Both the position numbers and the translations under genes were made by a program. Shown here piece after piece: positions 6,151-13,143 of a stretch of 14,303 nucleotides of DNA (the stretch's first letter is position 1; each line of letters opens with the position of its first letter). The stretch spans positions 1 to 14,303 of the forward strand of contig CAZPQQ010000080.1 of the NCBI GenBank assembly GCA_964588665.1, given 5' to 3'. The stretch comes from UBA2160 sp964588665. Lineage in GTDB: Bacteria; Chloroflexota; Dehalococcoidia; Lucifugimonadales; UBA1123. The notes under the pieces are model-generated. The model did not search any database. It saw only the letters and a list, made by a program, of their open reading frames with translations, and was not told the origin of the DNA.

Positions 6151-7104
6151 TCATATCGGAGTCTGCGGCTCCTCTGGATCGCTTGGTGGGGGAGGGGCGT
6201 CTGCGCCAAGATCTGTTTCGATGGCCAGCTCCATCGCCGCCACCGCCACCTCGATCTGATCGTCGTCCGGCCACCTCGTCGTCAGTTTTTGCAAAGCTAA
6301 ATTCGGACTGGTGATGAGACTGACTAGAACGTTGTCCGAGTACTTTCCGCTCCAGCGGATGATCTCGTATGCGGCTGCCGCGATTAGCGGAATGAAGACG
6401 ATTCGTGACGTAATCAGCCACCACAGCGGGTCTCTCGGCACGATGGCGAACACGATGATCGCCACGACCATCACGGTGAGCAGGAAAGCGGTCCCGCAAC
6501 GGGGGTGAGCGGGGGAGTACTTTCGGATTTCGTCGATTGTAAGCGGGTCATCGTGTTCCTGGGCGTGGACGGTCATGTGCTCCGCGCCGTGGTACATGAA
6601 GACCCGATTGATGTCGCTCATCCGCCCAATGAGGTAGATGTAGGCGATGAACACCGCCATCCTGATCGCGCCCTCCGCCACGTTGGAGGCGATGTCGTTG
6701 CCGAACACCCCTTCCAACGGCCTGGAGGCGAACAGCGGAAGCAGAAAGAACAGGCCGATTGCGAAGACGAGGGCGAACAGCATCATCCCCGCCATTGAGA
6801 CCTTCCCCAGCTCTTCATGCTCGGGCTCCGCATCTTCGGCCGCGTCAGGACTCTCGAGGCCGATGCTGGCCGAGTAGCTGAGAGCCCGCATTCCGAGCGC
6901 CAGGGTTTCGACCAACATGATCACGCCCCGAACGAGGGGCAGGCGGCGCAGAGAGCCAACATACAACGAACTCAACGGTCTGGTCTGGGTCGTGATTCGT
7001 CCGTTCGGCCTTCGAACCGCAATGGCGACGTTGCGCTGGCCCCGAATCATCACTCCTTCGAGTACCGCCTGGCCGCCGTAGCTGGGCTTGTTTTCAGTGG
7101 TCAT
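6151..7104 (-). CDS. DUF1385 family membrane protein (YqhQ-like)
   Basis: This is a 317-aa integral membrane protein of unknown function. Family hallmarks are all present: GGQAVLEGVMIRG (10-22), YHGAEHMTVHAQE (171-183) with its conserved histidines, and HPRCGTAFLL (200-209). Predicted membrane segments are at about 104-125, 147-165, 205-224 and 227-247. The C-terminus is Pro/Asp/Glu-rich (PPPPSDPEEPQ). Conserved His and Cys residues hint at a metal or catalytic site, but no reaction is established. It lies downstream of rpmE on the same strand, and neighbourhood with rpmE is recurrent for this family. Here an intrinsic terminator at 7308-7338 separates them, so it probably has its own promoter in the 200-bp gap. 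The ribosome binding site before the ATG is weak. Confidence 0.9.
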   Translation of the reverse strand: MTTENKPSYGGQAVLEGVMIRGQRNVAIAVRRPNGRITTQTRPLSSLYVGSLRRLPLVRGVIMLVETLALGMRALSYSASIGLESPDAAEDAEPEHEELGKVSMAGMMLFALVFAIGLFFLLPLFASRPLEGVFGNDIASNVAEGAIRMAVFIAYIYLIGRMSDINRVFMYHGAEHMTVHAQEHDDPLTIDEIRKYSPAHPRCGTAFLLTVMVVAIIVFAIVPRDPLWWLITSRIVFIPLIAAAAYEIIRWSGKYSDNVLVSLITSPNLALQKLTTRWPDDDQIEVAVAAMELAIETDLGADAPPPPSDPEEPQTPI

Positions 7105-7267
7105 GGACGCTGCTCTGTCTTCGATAGCTGAGTTGTGACGCTTAACGTGTGCCGAAAATCAGGAGCCGGGTGCAGCGCCCATCGCTCACCCCGCCTGCAC
7201 ATTCAGCCTGAACGCCGACTGCGAGCCGGCGATGTGACGGCGCCATGGCATGTTGGGCCGCTGTAGG

Positions 7268-7280
7268 TGTCGGTCCGACA
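7268..7280. repeat. 13-bp perfect palindrome upstream of the DUF1385 gene
   Basis: TGTCGG-T-CCGACA is a perfect inverted repeat with a 1-bp centre. It lies between the rpmE terminator and the DUF1385 start, about 165 bp from the latter. Its size suits a dimeric repressor, but such a palindrome can occur by chance in GC-rich DNA. Confidence 0.3.
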
Positions 7281-7307
7281 TCTCGGCGGCGCGTTGGATG
7301 TTAAACC

Positions 7308-7338
7308 AAAAAGGGGTGAGATCGAAAGCGCTCACCCC
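7308..7338 (-). terminator. intrinsic terminator of the rplU-rpmA-rpmE operon
   Basis: On the minus strand GGGGTGAG pairs perfectly with CTCACCCC (8 bp) around a 10-nt loop, followed by TTTTT. It lies 25 bp beyond the rpmE stop and marks the end of the ribosomal protein transcript. Confidence 0.92.
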
Positions 7339-7363
7339 TCACTCTATAACTGTTGTCTTGGCG

Positions 7364-7567
7364 TCACTCCAAGCCGAAGCGGCGCTTCAACCTTTCGACA
7401 CGCCCTTCGGTGTCGATGATCCGCTGCTCACCGGTGAAAAACGGGTGGCAGGTGGAGCAGATTTCGATTCGAAGCTCCGGTTTCGTCGATCCGGTCGTGT
7501 GAGTGGCCCCGCACGAGCAGATGACCGTCGCTTCTGGGTAGTATTCCGGATGTATTGCTGTTTTCAT
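7364..7567 (-). CDS. rpmE: 50S ribosomal protein L31
   Basis: This 67-aa large-subunit protein bridges the ribosomal subunits at the central protuberance. It is the zinc-binding (C+) form: C17 and C19 in VICSCGATH, and C37 and C40 in EICSTCHPFFTG. It begins MKTAIHPEYYPEATV and ends RVERLKRRFGLE, with normal length. The start lies 6 bp after the rpmA stop, with AGG close upstream, so it is the third gene of the rplU operon. A zinc-independent paralogue, often kept elsewhere as a zinc-starvation backup, is not in this window. Confidence 0.97.
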   Translation of the reverse strand: MKTAIHPEYYPEATVICSCGATHTTGSTKPELRIEICSTCHPFFTGEQRIIDTEGRVERLKRRFGLE

Positions 7568-7573
7568 CTCTAC

Positions 7574-7834
7574 CTAGTTTCCGGCGGGATATACGCTGGC
7601 AACCTTGCGGCCCAGCTTTCCCCACTCGAACTTCACGCTGCCGTCTATCAAAGAGAACAGCGTATGGTCTTTACCCAAGCCCACGTTCGTGCCCGGGTGG
7701 ATTCTCGTCCCGCGTTGTCGAACGAGGATTGTCCCGGCCCGCACGACCTGGGTGTCGTAGCGTTTGACGCCAAGGCGCTTGGAGTTGCTGTCTCGTCCGT
7801 TGCGGGTGCTTCCGCCGCCTTTTTTATGGGCCAT
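7574..7834 (-). CDS. rpmA: 50S ribosomal protein L27
   Basis: This 86-aa large-subunit protein has an N-terminal tail that reaches the peptidyl transferase centre. MAHKKGGGSTRNGRDSNSKR is the canonical beginning, so there is no cleavable N-terminal extension of the Firmicutes kind. The core VVRAGTILVRQRGTRIHPG and GKDHTLFSLIDGSVKF matches the family throughout. GGAG lies about 9 nt before the ATG. It follows rplU by 30 bp and precedes rpmE by 6 bp. The rplU-rpmA pairing is almost universal; a ribosome-assembly GTPase gene (obgE), which often follows, is absent here. Confidence 0.97.
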   Translation of the reverse strand: MAHKKGGGSTRNGRDSNSKRLGVKRYDTQVVRAGTILVRQRGTRIHPGTNVGLGKDHTLFSLIDGSVKFEWGKLGRKVASVYPAGN

Positions 7835-7864
7835 TGTCTGGTCTCCAGTCTTTCGGTTCGGCCT

Positions 7865-8191
7865 CTACGCCAATGAGATGTCGTTTACCATCAAATCGGT
7901 GTAAAGCTGTCTGTGGCCGTTCTTCCGCCGATACCGAGTCTTGTGCTTGTACTTGAAGATGATGATCTTCTTGCCCTTGCCGCCGCCGGCGATCTCGGTC
8001 ACCACCTTGGCGCCAGGCACAGACGGCGTGCCCAATGTCACCTCGCCGTCGCGGGACACCAACCGGACGTCTGTCAGGTCGATCGTGTCGCCGACGTCGC
8101 CTTCGAGGGACTCGACCCGAATCGTGTCACCGGCCTGGACCCGGTACTGTTTTCCACCTGTTTGTACTATGGCAAAATCGTTCAATTGCAT
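7865..8191 (-). CDS. rplU: 50S ribosomal protein L21
   Basis: This 108-aa large-subunit protein binds 23S rRNA near L20. FAIVQTGGKQYRVQAGDTIRV (about 6-26) is the family N-terminus. KKIIIFKYKHKTRYRRKNGHRQ (about 74-95) is the basic rRNA-binding C-terminal signature, ending YTDLMVNDI. The annotated ATG gives MQLNDFAIV, slightly longer than the usual MYAIV. A TTG two codons later would sit at better spacing (about 9 nt) from the GAGG site, which is only 3 nt from the ATG, so the true start could be TTG 8185. It is first in the rplU-rpmA-rpmE operon, with its own promoter and a leader of only about 8 nt. Confidence 0.95.
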   Translation of the reverse strand: MQLNDFAIVQTGGKQYRVQAGDTIRVESLEGDVGDTIDLTDVRLVSRDGEVTLGTPSVPGAKVVTEIAGGGKGKKIIIFKYKHKTRYRRKNGHRQLYTDLMVNDISLA

Positions 8192-8205
8192 TGACCTCGG
8201 TAGAC

Positions 8206-8235
8206 ATTGTAGTAACGCTCGGACTGGTCAGTCAA
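8206..8235 (-). promoter_or_regulatory. predicted promoter of rplU-rpmA-rpmE
   Basis: On the minus strand TTGACT (8230-8235) and TACAAT (8206-8211) each match consensus at 5 of 6 and are separated by 18 bp. The predicted transcript would start around 8199, only about 8 nt before the rplU ATG, leaving no room for a structured autoregulatory leader. Confidence 0.7.
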
Positions 8236-8330
8236 GGTAATTTCGTCTTCGAAGCCCACAAGCGTCGAATCGGATGTTATTCACGGGCCCGATTCGGCGC
8301 CGCAGGGGGCCGCTCTTTGGCCGATGCCGG

Positions 8331-9167
8331 TCACCTTTTTGCGATTGCCATCATGTGGGGACTTGTCCACATGGCGGCGCGTTCGTGTTCGATCGTGCGA
8401 AGCAAGTCCATGAGACGCCGCCGGCGTGGGGCGTCCGACCACCGGACTTCGAAGTCTTTCACCATCCATCCAGGGCCTTGGATGGCGGTGGTTTCGACAA
8501 TAGTGAAGCCAGCCTGGCTTATCTCATCCTCGAGCTCCTCCGGGGTGTGGAAGAACGCGGTGGTGAAGAACTCAGGAGAGCCTCTGGGGTTCCTGTGCTG
8601 TCCATCCTTCAGGCCTTGCTGCAAGATTTCGTAGAAATACGGGTCGTCGATCAGACCTTTGGTCAACCCGTCGAAGAGGGACGCAAATCGGTTGACGGCT
8701 GACACGAAAATCAGTCCACTGGGACGCAACACCCGATGCGCCTCGCGAAGGGCCGCCAGGCGGTCCGCTCGGTTCGTGAGATGGTACATGGGCCCCATCA
8801 ACAGCAGCGAGTCGCAACTGTCGCTTCCCTGGGCCAGCGAGCGGGCGTCGCCCAAACTGACGCTGGCTATTGGCGTTGCGGGTTGGTCGCTCGATGCCTC
8901 GGCCGCCTGTTGGAGGTGCAGCGGCACTGGATCGACAAGATGGACTTCGTACCCTTCTCGCGCCAGCCAGCAGGCGTAGACGCCTGGGCCGCCACCGATG
9001 TCCGACACCACATTCGGCGGCGGAGGCAAGTGGCGCAGGATCAACTCGCGAGAGCGCGCGAACTCCAAGATTCCGGCGGCTCTTCGGGTCAGCCGCCCGC
9101 GCTCCTCGTAGTTCTCGCCGTAATGTCCGAGTATCTCCCGGTCAATGGAGAATCGTCTTTCGTTCAT
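8331..9167 (-). CDS. class I SAM-dependent methyltransferase, substrate unknown
   Basis: This 278-aa protein has a Rossmann methyltransferase fold. Motif I is SDIGGGPGVYACWLA (55-69). The acidic end of strand two is VHLVDPVP (76-82), GDARSLAQG (107-115) follows, and LLLMGPMYHLTNRADR (121-136) is the post-motif II segment, then REAHRVLRPSGLIFVSAVNR. The C-terminal half (160-250) carries substrate-side elements such as SPEFFTTAFFHTPEELEDEISQ. Strongest resemblance is to broad UbiE/SmtA-like methyltransferases, so RNA, protein or small-molecule substrates are all possible. I chose ATG 9167 because the frame upstream overlaps truB and lacks family similarity; its ribosome binding site is weak. 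It lies 31 bp after truB and may be the last gene of the translation operon. Confidence 0.85.
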   Translation of the reverse strand: MNERRFSIDREILGHYGENYEERGRLTRRAAGILEFARSRELILRHLPPPPNVVSDIGGGPGVYACWLAREGYEVHLVDPVPLHLQQAAEASSDQPATPIASVSLGDARSLAQGSDSCDSLLLMGPMYHLTNRADRLAALREAHRVLRPSGLIFVSAVNRFASLFDGLTKGLIDDPYFYEILQQGLKDGQHRNPRGSPEFFTTAFFHTPEELEDEISQAGFTIVETTAIQGPGWMVKDFEVRWSDAPRRRRLMDLLRTIEHERAAMWTSPHMMAIAKR

Positions 9168-9198
9168 CGTGAAATACCGGTCCAAGCTCCCGGGGCGA

Positions 9199-10110
9199 CT
9201 AACTCGGGTGGAAGACCTTCTCCGGCTTCCACTGGCCGTCTTCGGAGTCGATACGCACGATCGCGATGAATTGGCCGTCGGTTGTATACACCCGACAGCG
9301 TTCCTCTGGGACTGACGCGGGAATCCGTACGCTCGGAGGGATGGACCGGCCGTCGAAGACAAGCTTGCTGATCTCGTTGCCAACGACCACTGCCCGCATG
9401 GCACCGAGAACCACGTCTGGGGCGTGCACGCTGTCGGTCCACGTCCCGTCGGCAAACATGTCGTCGAGCGATTCGACGGCAATCGCATCGCGAAGCAAGA
9501 AAGGTCCGACTCGCAACCGCATCAAGGTCTTCATGTGTCCGCCGCAACCGAGCATCTGGCCGAGATCGTGGGCGAGCGAGCGCATGTAGAAACCCCGGCC
9601 GCAATGGACCTCGACCGTGGCAAACGGGGACTCGAACTCGGTCAGCTCTATGTCGTAGACGGTGACCTTGCGGGGCTCGCGTTCGATCTCGATGCCTTTC
9701 CGGGCAAGGTCGTAGAGGCGCTTTCCCTCTTTCTTGAGAGCGGAAAACATTGGCGGAACCTGCGGTATCTCGCCATGGAACGACTCCAGGGCCGTCTCGA
9801 TTTGCTCTCTCGACACGTCAGTGCAGTCCGCGGCAGCGGTGACCTCTCCCATCGAGTCGTACGTGTCGGTGGTCACGCCGAGCTCGATGACCGAGCGGTA
9901 CTCTTTCGTGCCTTCGATCAGGTACTCCATCATGCGTGTCGCCGGGCCGATGCAAACGGGGATCACGCCCGTGGCCACCGGGTCGAGGGTGCCGCCGTGT
10001 CCGACGCGTTTGATACCGCTGGCCCGCTTCGTCCGACGAACCACTTCCATCGAGGTCATCCCGTATGGTTTGTCTACGTTCAGGATGCCTGCCGAAAGCT
10101 TGGCGGTCAC
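9199..10110 (-). CDS. truB: tRNA pseudouridine(55) synthase TruB
   Basis: This 303-aa enzyme isomerises U55 in the T-loop of most tRNAs. GILNVDKPYGMTS (8-20) begins the fold. VGHGGTLDPVATGVIPV (37-52) holds the nucleophile D43. PPMFSALKKEGKRLYDLAR and CGRGFYMRSLAHDLG are the other catalytic-core motifs. The C-terminal part, about 230-303, ends YTTDGQFIAIVRI and KPEKVF, resembling the PUA-like tail. The GTG start overlaps the rbfA stop in the 4-nt string GTGA, so the two are translationally coupled. Operon order infB-rbfA-truB is classic. The DHH phosphoesterase gene (nrnA) that often sits between rbfA and truB is missing. Confidence 0.97.
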   Translation of the reverse strand: MTAKLSAGILNVDKPYGMTSMEVVRRTKRASGIKRVGHGGTLDPVATGVIPVCIGPATRMMEYLIEGTKEYRSVIELGVTTDTYDSMGEVTAAADCTDVSREQIETALESFHGEIPQVPPMFSALKKEGKRLYDLARKGIEIEREPRKVTVYDIELTEFESPFATVEVHCGRGFYMRSLAHDLGQMLGCGGHMKTLMRLRVGPFLLRDAIAVESLDDMFADGTWTDSVHAPDVVLGAMRAVVVGNEISKLVFDGRSIPPSVRIPASVPEERCRVYTTDGQFIAIVRIDSEDGQWKPEKVFHPS

Positions 10111-10496
10111 GATTCCGGGTTGTCGTCCGGCGCCTGGTCCGGAGTTTCTTCCGGCGGGATGTCGAGGCTGTCGATTAGCGCCAAAATCTCGTTGCCTTCC
10201 TCGATTGTTTCGTCGAGGATGAATCGGAGGGTCGGAATCATTCGGAGGGCGAGGCGGTGCAGGAGCTCGCCGCGGATGAATCCGGTCGCCGATTTCAGAG
10301 CCTTGAGCGTGTTGCGCTTGTCCGACTCGTCGCCGTAGACGCTGATGTACACCCTGGCGAACGAGATGTCCGCGGTTGTCTCGACTCGGATTACGCTGAC
10401 AATTCCCGCAACGCGTGGGTCCTTGACCCCAGTCTGGATAATCTGGCTGATCTCGCGTCGTAGAAGCGAGCTTACTTGCTCGGACCTGCGGCTCAT
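10107..10496 (-). CDS. rbfA: Ribosome-binding factor A
   Basis: This 129-aa single KH-like domain protein helps mature the 30S subunit by acting on the 16S rRNA 5' region. SRRSEQVSSLLRREISQII opens the fold, VKDPRVAGIVSVIRVETTADISFARVYISVYG is the central beta region, and ALRMIPTLRFILDETIEEGNEI ends it. The last 17 residues are an acidic Pro/Asp/Glu tail (PPEETPDQAPDDNPE), longer than in many homologues. GAGG lies 7-8 nt upstream of the ATG. A 143-bp gap from infB contains no T-tract terminator, only a small 5-bp GCGGC/GCCGC hairpin near 10581-10594, so read-through from infB is likely. Confidence 0.95.
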   Translation of the reverse strand: MSRRSEQVSSLLRREISQIIQTGVKDPRVAGIVSVIRVETTADISFARVYISVYGDESDKRNTLKALKSATGFIRGELLHRLALRMIPTLRFILDETIEEGNEILALIDSLDIPPEETPDQAPDDNPES

Positions 10497-10639
10497 GAGT
10501 AAACCTCGGACTCGGACGCGAATGCCAAAAACGCGACGGTTGTCTGGATGATTCGTGGCGACGCGGGCGTCAACACGCGAGCGGCGGATGCCGCGGGCGC
10601 GACCTTAGCGTTGTCGAGGGTGTTGCGAAAGGCTGTCCG

Positions 10640-12475
10640 CTAGCGCACGCGTTCGGACCGGTAGGCTTCGACCACGTCGCCGTCTTCGAAGTCGACGAAT
10701 CCCTCGACAGTGAGTCCTCCCTCGAAACCGGTGGCCACTTCCCGAACGTCGTCTCGGAAGTGCTTCAGGCTCGCGACCGCCCCGGTTGCGATCTCGGAGC
10801 CGCCTCGGATGATTCGAATGGACGCGCTGCGACTAATGGCCCCGTCGTTGACGTAGATTCCGGCGACTTTAGCCCGCCGACCGAGGTTGAACACGGCGCG
10901 AACGGTCGCTCGGCCCTCCAGGACATCTTCGTAGATCGGCTCCAAAAGGCCTTCGAGTGCGTTCTCGACGTCCTCGGTCAGATGGTAGATGACGTTGTAG
11001 TCGCGGATCTCGACGCCTTCCTGATCCGCCAGTGACTTCGCTCCAGGCTGGGGTTGCGAGTTGAAGCCGAGGACGATTGCCTTCGACGCGACGGCCAGCA
11101 TCACGTCGCTTTCCGTGATGAAGCCGCTGGCCGCATGGACGATGTTGACTCGCGATTCCTCGGAGTTCAGCTTTTCCAAGGCGCCCTTGACCGCCTCGAC
11201 GGTTCCCTGTACATCGGTCTTGACGATTAGGTTCAGCGCCTTGACCTCACCAATTTGAATGCGTGTGTGAACATCTTCCAGCGTCGGACCTGCGGCGCGC
11301 TCCATTTGGAGTTCGCGTTCGTACGCCGAGACCATCTGACGGGCGGTCTTCTCGTCGGAAACCGCCTCGAAAATCTGCCCTGCCTCCGGGAGGTCGTTGA
11401 GGCCGAGCATCTCGACGGGCCTCGACGGACCCGCAGTTTGGACGATGTCTCGGCGGTCGTTGAACATCGCTTTGACCCGACCGCGAATGCCGCCGACGAC
11501 CAGATTGTCGCCCAGATTCAGCGTGCCGGTTTGCACCAGCAATGTCGCAACCGTGCCACGAGCACTCTCGCGCCGGGCTTCGACAACCACGCCTTTCGCA
11601 GTGCGCTCCGGGTTGGCCTTGAATTCGCCTATCTCTGCTGTGACGATGAGGTTTTCCAAAAGATCGGGTACGCCGGTTCCTTTCAGCGCGGAAACCTCGA
11701 CCGAGATGACGTCGCCGCCCCAATCTTCGATGAGCAGATTTTGCTCGGCGAGTTGACGTTTGACCCGGTCGATGTCAGCGGACGGGCTGTCGATCTTGTT
11801 GATTGCAACTACTATGGGAACTTCAGCGGCTCGAACGTGGCTGATCGCCTCGATCGTTTGGGGCATGATCCCGTCATCGGCCGCCACGACCAGCACCGCC
11901 ACGTCGGTCACCTGAGCGCCGCGCGCCCTCATGGCCGTGAACGCCGCGTGGCCGGGCGTGTCGAGGAACGTCAGCGTCGTGCCTTCGTAGTCGATCTGAT
12001 ACGCGCCGATGTGCTGAGTGATGCCGCCAGCCTCGCCGTCGACGACCTTTGTGTTTCTGATCCGGTCCAACAACGTGGTCTTTCCGTGGTCAACGTGCCC
12101 GAGAATCGTGAATACAGGCGGCCGCTCCACGAGTTTGCCCTGATCTTCTTGGTCTGCCGACAGCACCAGAGAAGCCGGCCCGGTGTCGGGTTCAGCCAAC
12201 GGGAGGACGCCGAAGCCAAACGACGGGGCTACCATCGCGGCCATGTCATGCTCCATCACCTCGTTGATGGTGTACATGTAGCCGTTGCGCATCAGGTCTT
12301 TGATGATCTCAACTGCTCCAACATCCATGATCTCGGCGAGGTCGTGGACGGTGATAGCCGCCGGAACGTCAAGAGGCCGCATGCCCTGAGCCTGGATTGC
12401 GGCGGAGATGTCTTCTCGGGAATGTTCGGTTGTTGCCGTGTCGCCCTGACTGGAGCGCCGTGATCTGCTAGTCAT
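10640..12475 (-). CDS. infB: Translation initiation factor IF-2
   Basis: This 611-aa GTPase loads initiator fMet-tRNA on the 30S subunit and promotes subunit joining. A single IF2_N module occupies about 40-85 (ITVHDLAEIMDVGAVEIIKDL). The G domain has G1 GHVDHGKTT (126-134), G3 DTPGH (172-176), G4 NKID (226-229) and a SALKG G5. Domain II (KGVVVEARRESARGTVATLLVQTGTL), domain III (NLIVKTDVQGTVEAVKGAL) and the C-terminal fMet-tRNA-binding domain (YNVIYHLTEDVENALEGLLEP, ending FVDFEDGDVVEAYR) follow in order. The long charged N-terminal arm of E. coli IF-2 is absent, as in many compact Chloroflexota proteins. The ATG has AGGGGA 2 nt away, rather close. It follows ylxR by 63 bp. Confidence 0.98.
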   Translation of the reverse strand: MTSRSRRSSQGDTATTEHSREDISAAIQAQGMRPLDVPAAITVHDLAEIMDVGAVEIIKDLMRNGYMYTINEVMEHDMAAMVAPSFGFGVLPLAEPDTGPASLVLSADQEDQGKLVERPPVFTILGHVDHGKTTLLDRIRNTKVVDGEAGGITQHIGAYQIDYEGTTLTFLDTPGHAAFTAMRARGAQVTDVAVLVVAADDGIMPQTIEAISHVRAAEVPIVVAINKIDSPSADIDRVKRQLAEQNLLIEDWGGDVISVEVSALKGTGVPDLLENLIVTAEIGEFKANPERTAKGVVVEARRESARGTVATLLVQTGTLNLGDNLVVGGIRGRVKAMFNDRRDIVQTAGPSRPVEMLGLNDLPEAGQIFEAVSDEKTARQMVSAYERELQMERAAGPTLEDVHTRIQIGEVKALNLIVKTDVQGTVEAVKGALEKLNSEESRVNIVHAASGFITESDVMLAVASKAIVLGFNSQPQPGAKSLADQEGVEIRDYNVIYHLTEDVENALEGLLEPIYEDVLEGRATVRAVFNLGRRAKVAGIYVNDGAISRSASIRIIRGGSEIATGAVASLKHFRDDVREVATGFEGGLTVEGFVDFEDGDVVEAYRSERVR

Positions 12476-12538
12476 ATTCCCCTGTCTACCTCGATTCTAC
12501 GTGTCTGTTCGCCTGGCTGGGTTGGCGTGTTTCGGCTT

Positions 12539-12823
12539 CTAGGCCCGGGCGTTTCCCGCCTCGACAAGCGCCTCGGTCAGCTCCGTCCATTTATCGTCGT
12601 CCAATGTCAGACGCAACGCGTGCTGCAGCCGGCCTCGTCTGCGGCCGTCGGGACCGCAATCAGAGTCTTGGCACAGATATGCGCCTCTGCCGTTCGCCTT
12701 GCCGGACGAATCCAATTTCGCTCCGCCCTCGGGTCCGGCCACGATTCGCAGCAGATCCCGTTTGGCTGTTTTTGTCCCGCACGAGACGCATGTTCTCAGC
12801 GGAACGTGGCGTTGTTTTGCCAT
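12539..12823 (-). CDS. ylxR: YlxR-family (DUF448) RNA-binding protein
   Basis: This 94-aa small basic protein is of the YlxR family, encoded between nusA and infB in many bacteria. RTCVSCGTKTAKRDLLRIV (10-28) and GRGAYLCQDSDC (45-56) are the signature, with four cysteines (C12, C15, C51, C56) placed as a likely metal-binding set. LQHALRLTL (67-75) follows the basic patch GRRRGR. Work on the B. subtilis homologue points to nucleic-acid binding and, more recently, RNase P modulation (RnpM); that role here is by homology only. The ATG lacks a close strong ribosome binding site, the nearest being a weak GTAGG about 13 nt up. The L7Ae-like ylxQ often found next is absent. Confidence 0.92.
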   Translation of the reverse strand: MAKQRHVPLRTCVSCGTKTAKRDLLRIVAGPEGGAKLDSSGKANGRGAYLCQDSDCGPDGRRRGRLQHALRLTLDDDKWTELTEALVEAGNARA

Positions 12824-13143
12824 CGTGTGGCGCTGCCTACCTCAGCTCGACGCGTTGCCGTCGAAATTGCCGTTCACACGTGTAATTCGGTCAGAAGTGC
12901 AACGAGTAAATCCAACGCCCACACCACCTCGAATTTCGCATGAGGTCTGGGCAGAGCGTCGAAGCCGAGTTCGCATGGTTATGTTCGCCGTGAACACGTC
13001 TGCGGCGCCTGAGGCAATGGCGGATGATCTTTGAGGTCCGCGCACCTTGTCCTTCGCGCCTCGACCAACCACGGAAATCAGGCTGGGCCGCCGGCACGAC
13101 GAAACGTAAGCAGTTCGGGATAATTCCCGATCGAGTGTCCGTG
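12824..13143. other. 320-bp gap between nusA and ylxR, no recognised gene
   Basis: Both strands were read. A minus-strand frame stays open over 12842-13072 from a GTG (76 codons) but has no ribosome binding site and an Arg/Ser/Gly-rich composition that resembles nothing I know. An overlapping longer frame over 12891-13274 runs antiparallel in logic to the end of nusA and looks like noise. No tRNA cloverleaf or T-tract terminator is visible. The notable element is a perfect 6-bp hairpin at 13115-13130 soon after the nusA stop. The gap is large for an operon this compact, so it could hold a leader, a processing site or a decayed gene. Confidence 0.5.
13115..13130 (-). repeat. perfect 6-bp hairpin after the nusA stop
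   Basis: TCGGGA and TCCCGA pair perfectly around a 4-nt loop (ATTA on the minus strand), 13 bp beyond the nusA stop. The minus-strand sequence that follows is ACTGCTTACG, not a U-tract, so it is unlikely to be an intrinsic terminator. It may mark an mRNA processing or 3'-end stabilising site within the nusA-ylxR transcript. Confidence 0.45.

Noticed and set aside
10497..10639. possible terminator between infB and rbfA
   Set aside because: The only hairpin is a 5-bp GCGGC/GCCGC stem without a U-tract on the minus strand, so it does not qualify.
11255..12463. 402-codon open frame on the plus strand
   Set aside because: It is fully antisense to infB and reflects the low stop-codon density of GC-rich coding DNA. 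It has no ribosome binding site and no family motifs.
12842..13072. possible small gene on the minus strand between nusA and ylxR
   Set aside because: There is no ribosome binding site, the start is GTG, the composition is low-information and there is no family resemblance. It is reported only as part of the gap.
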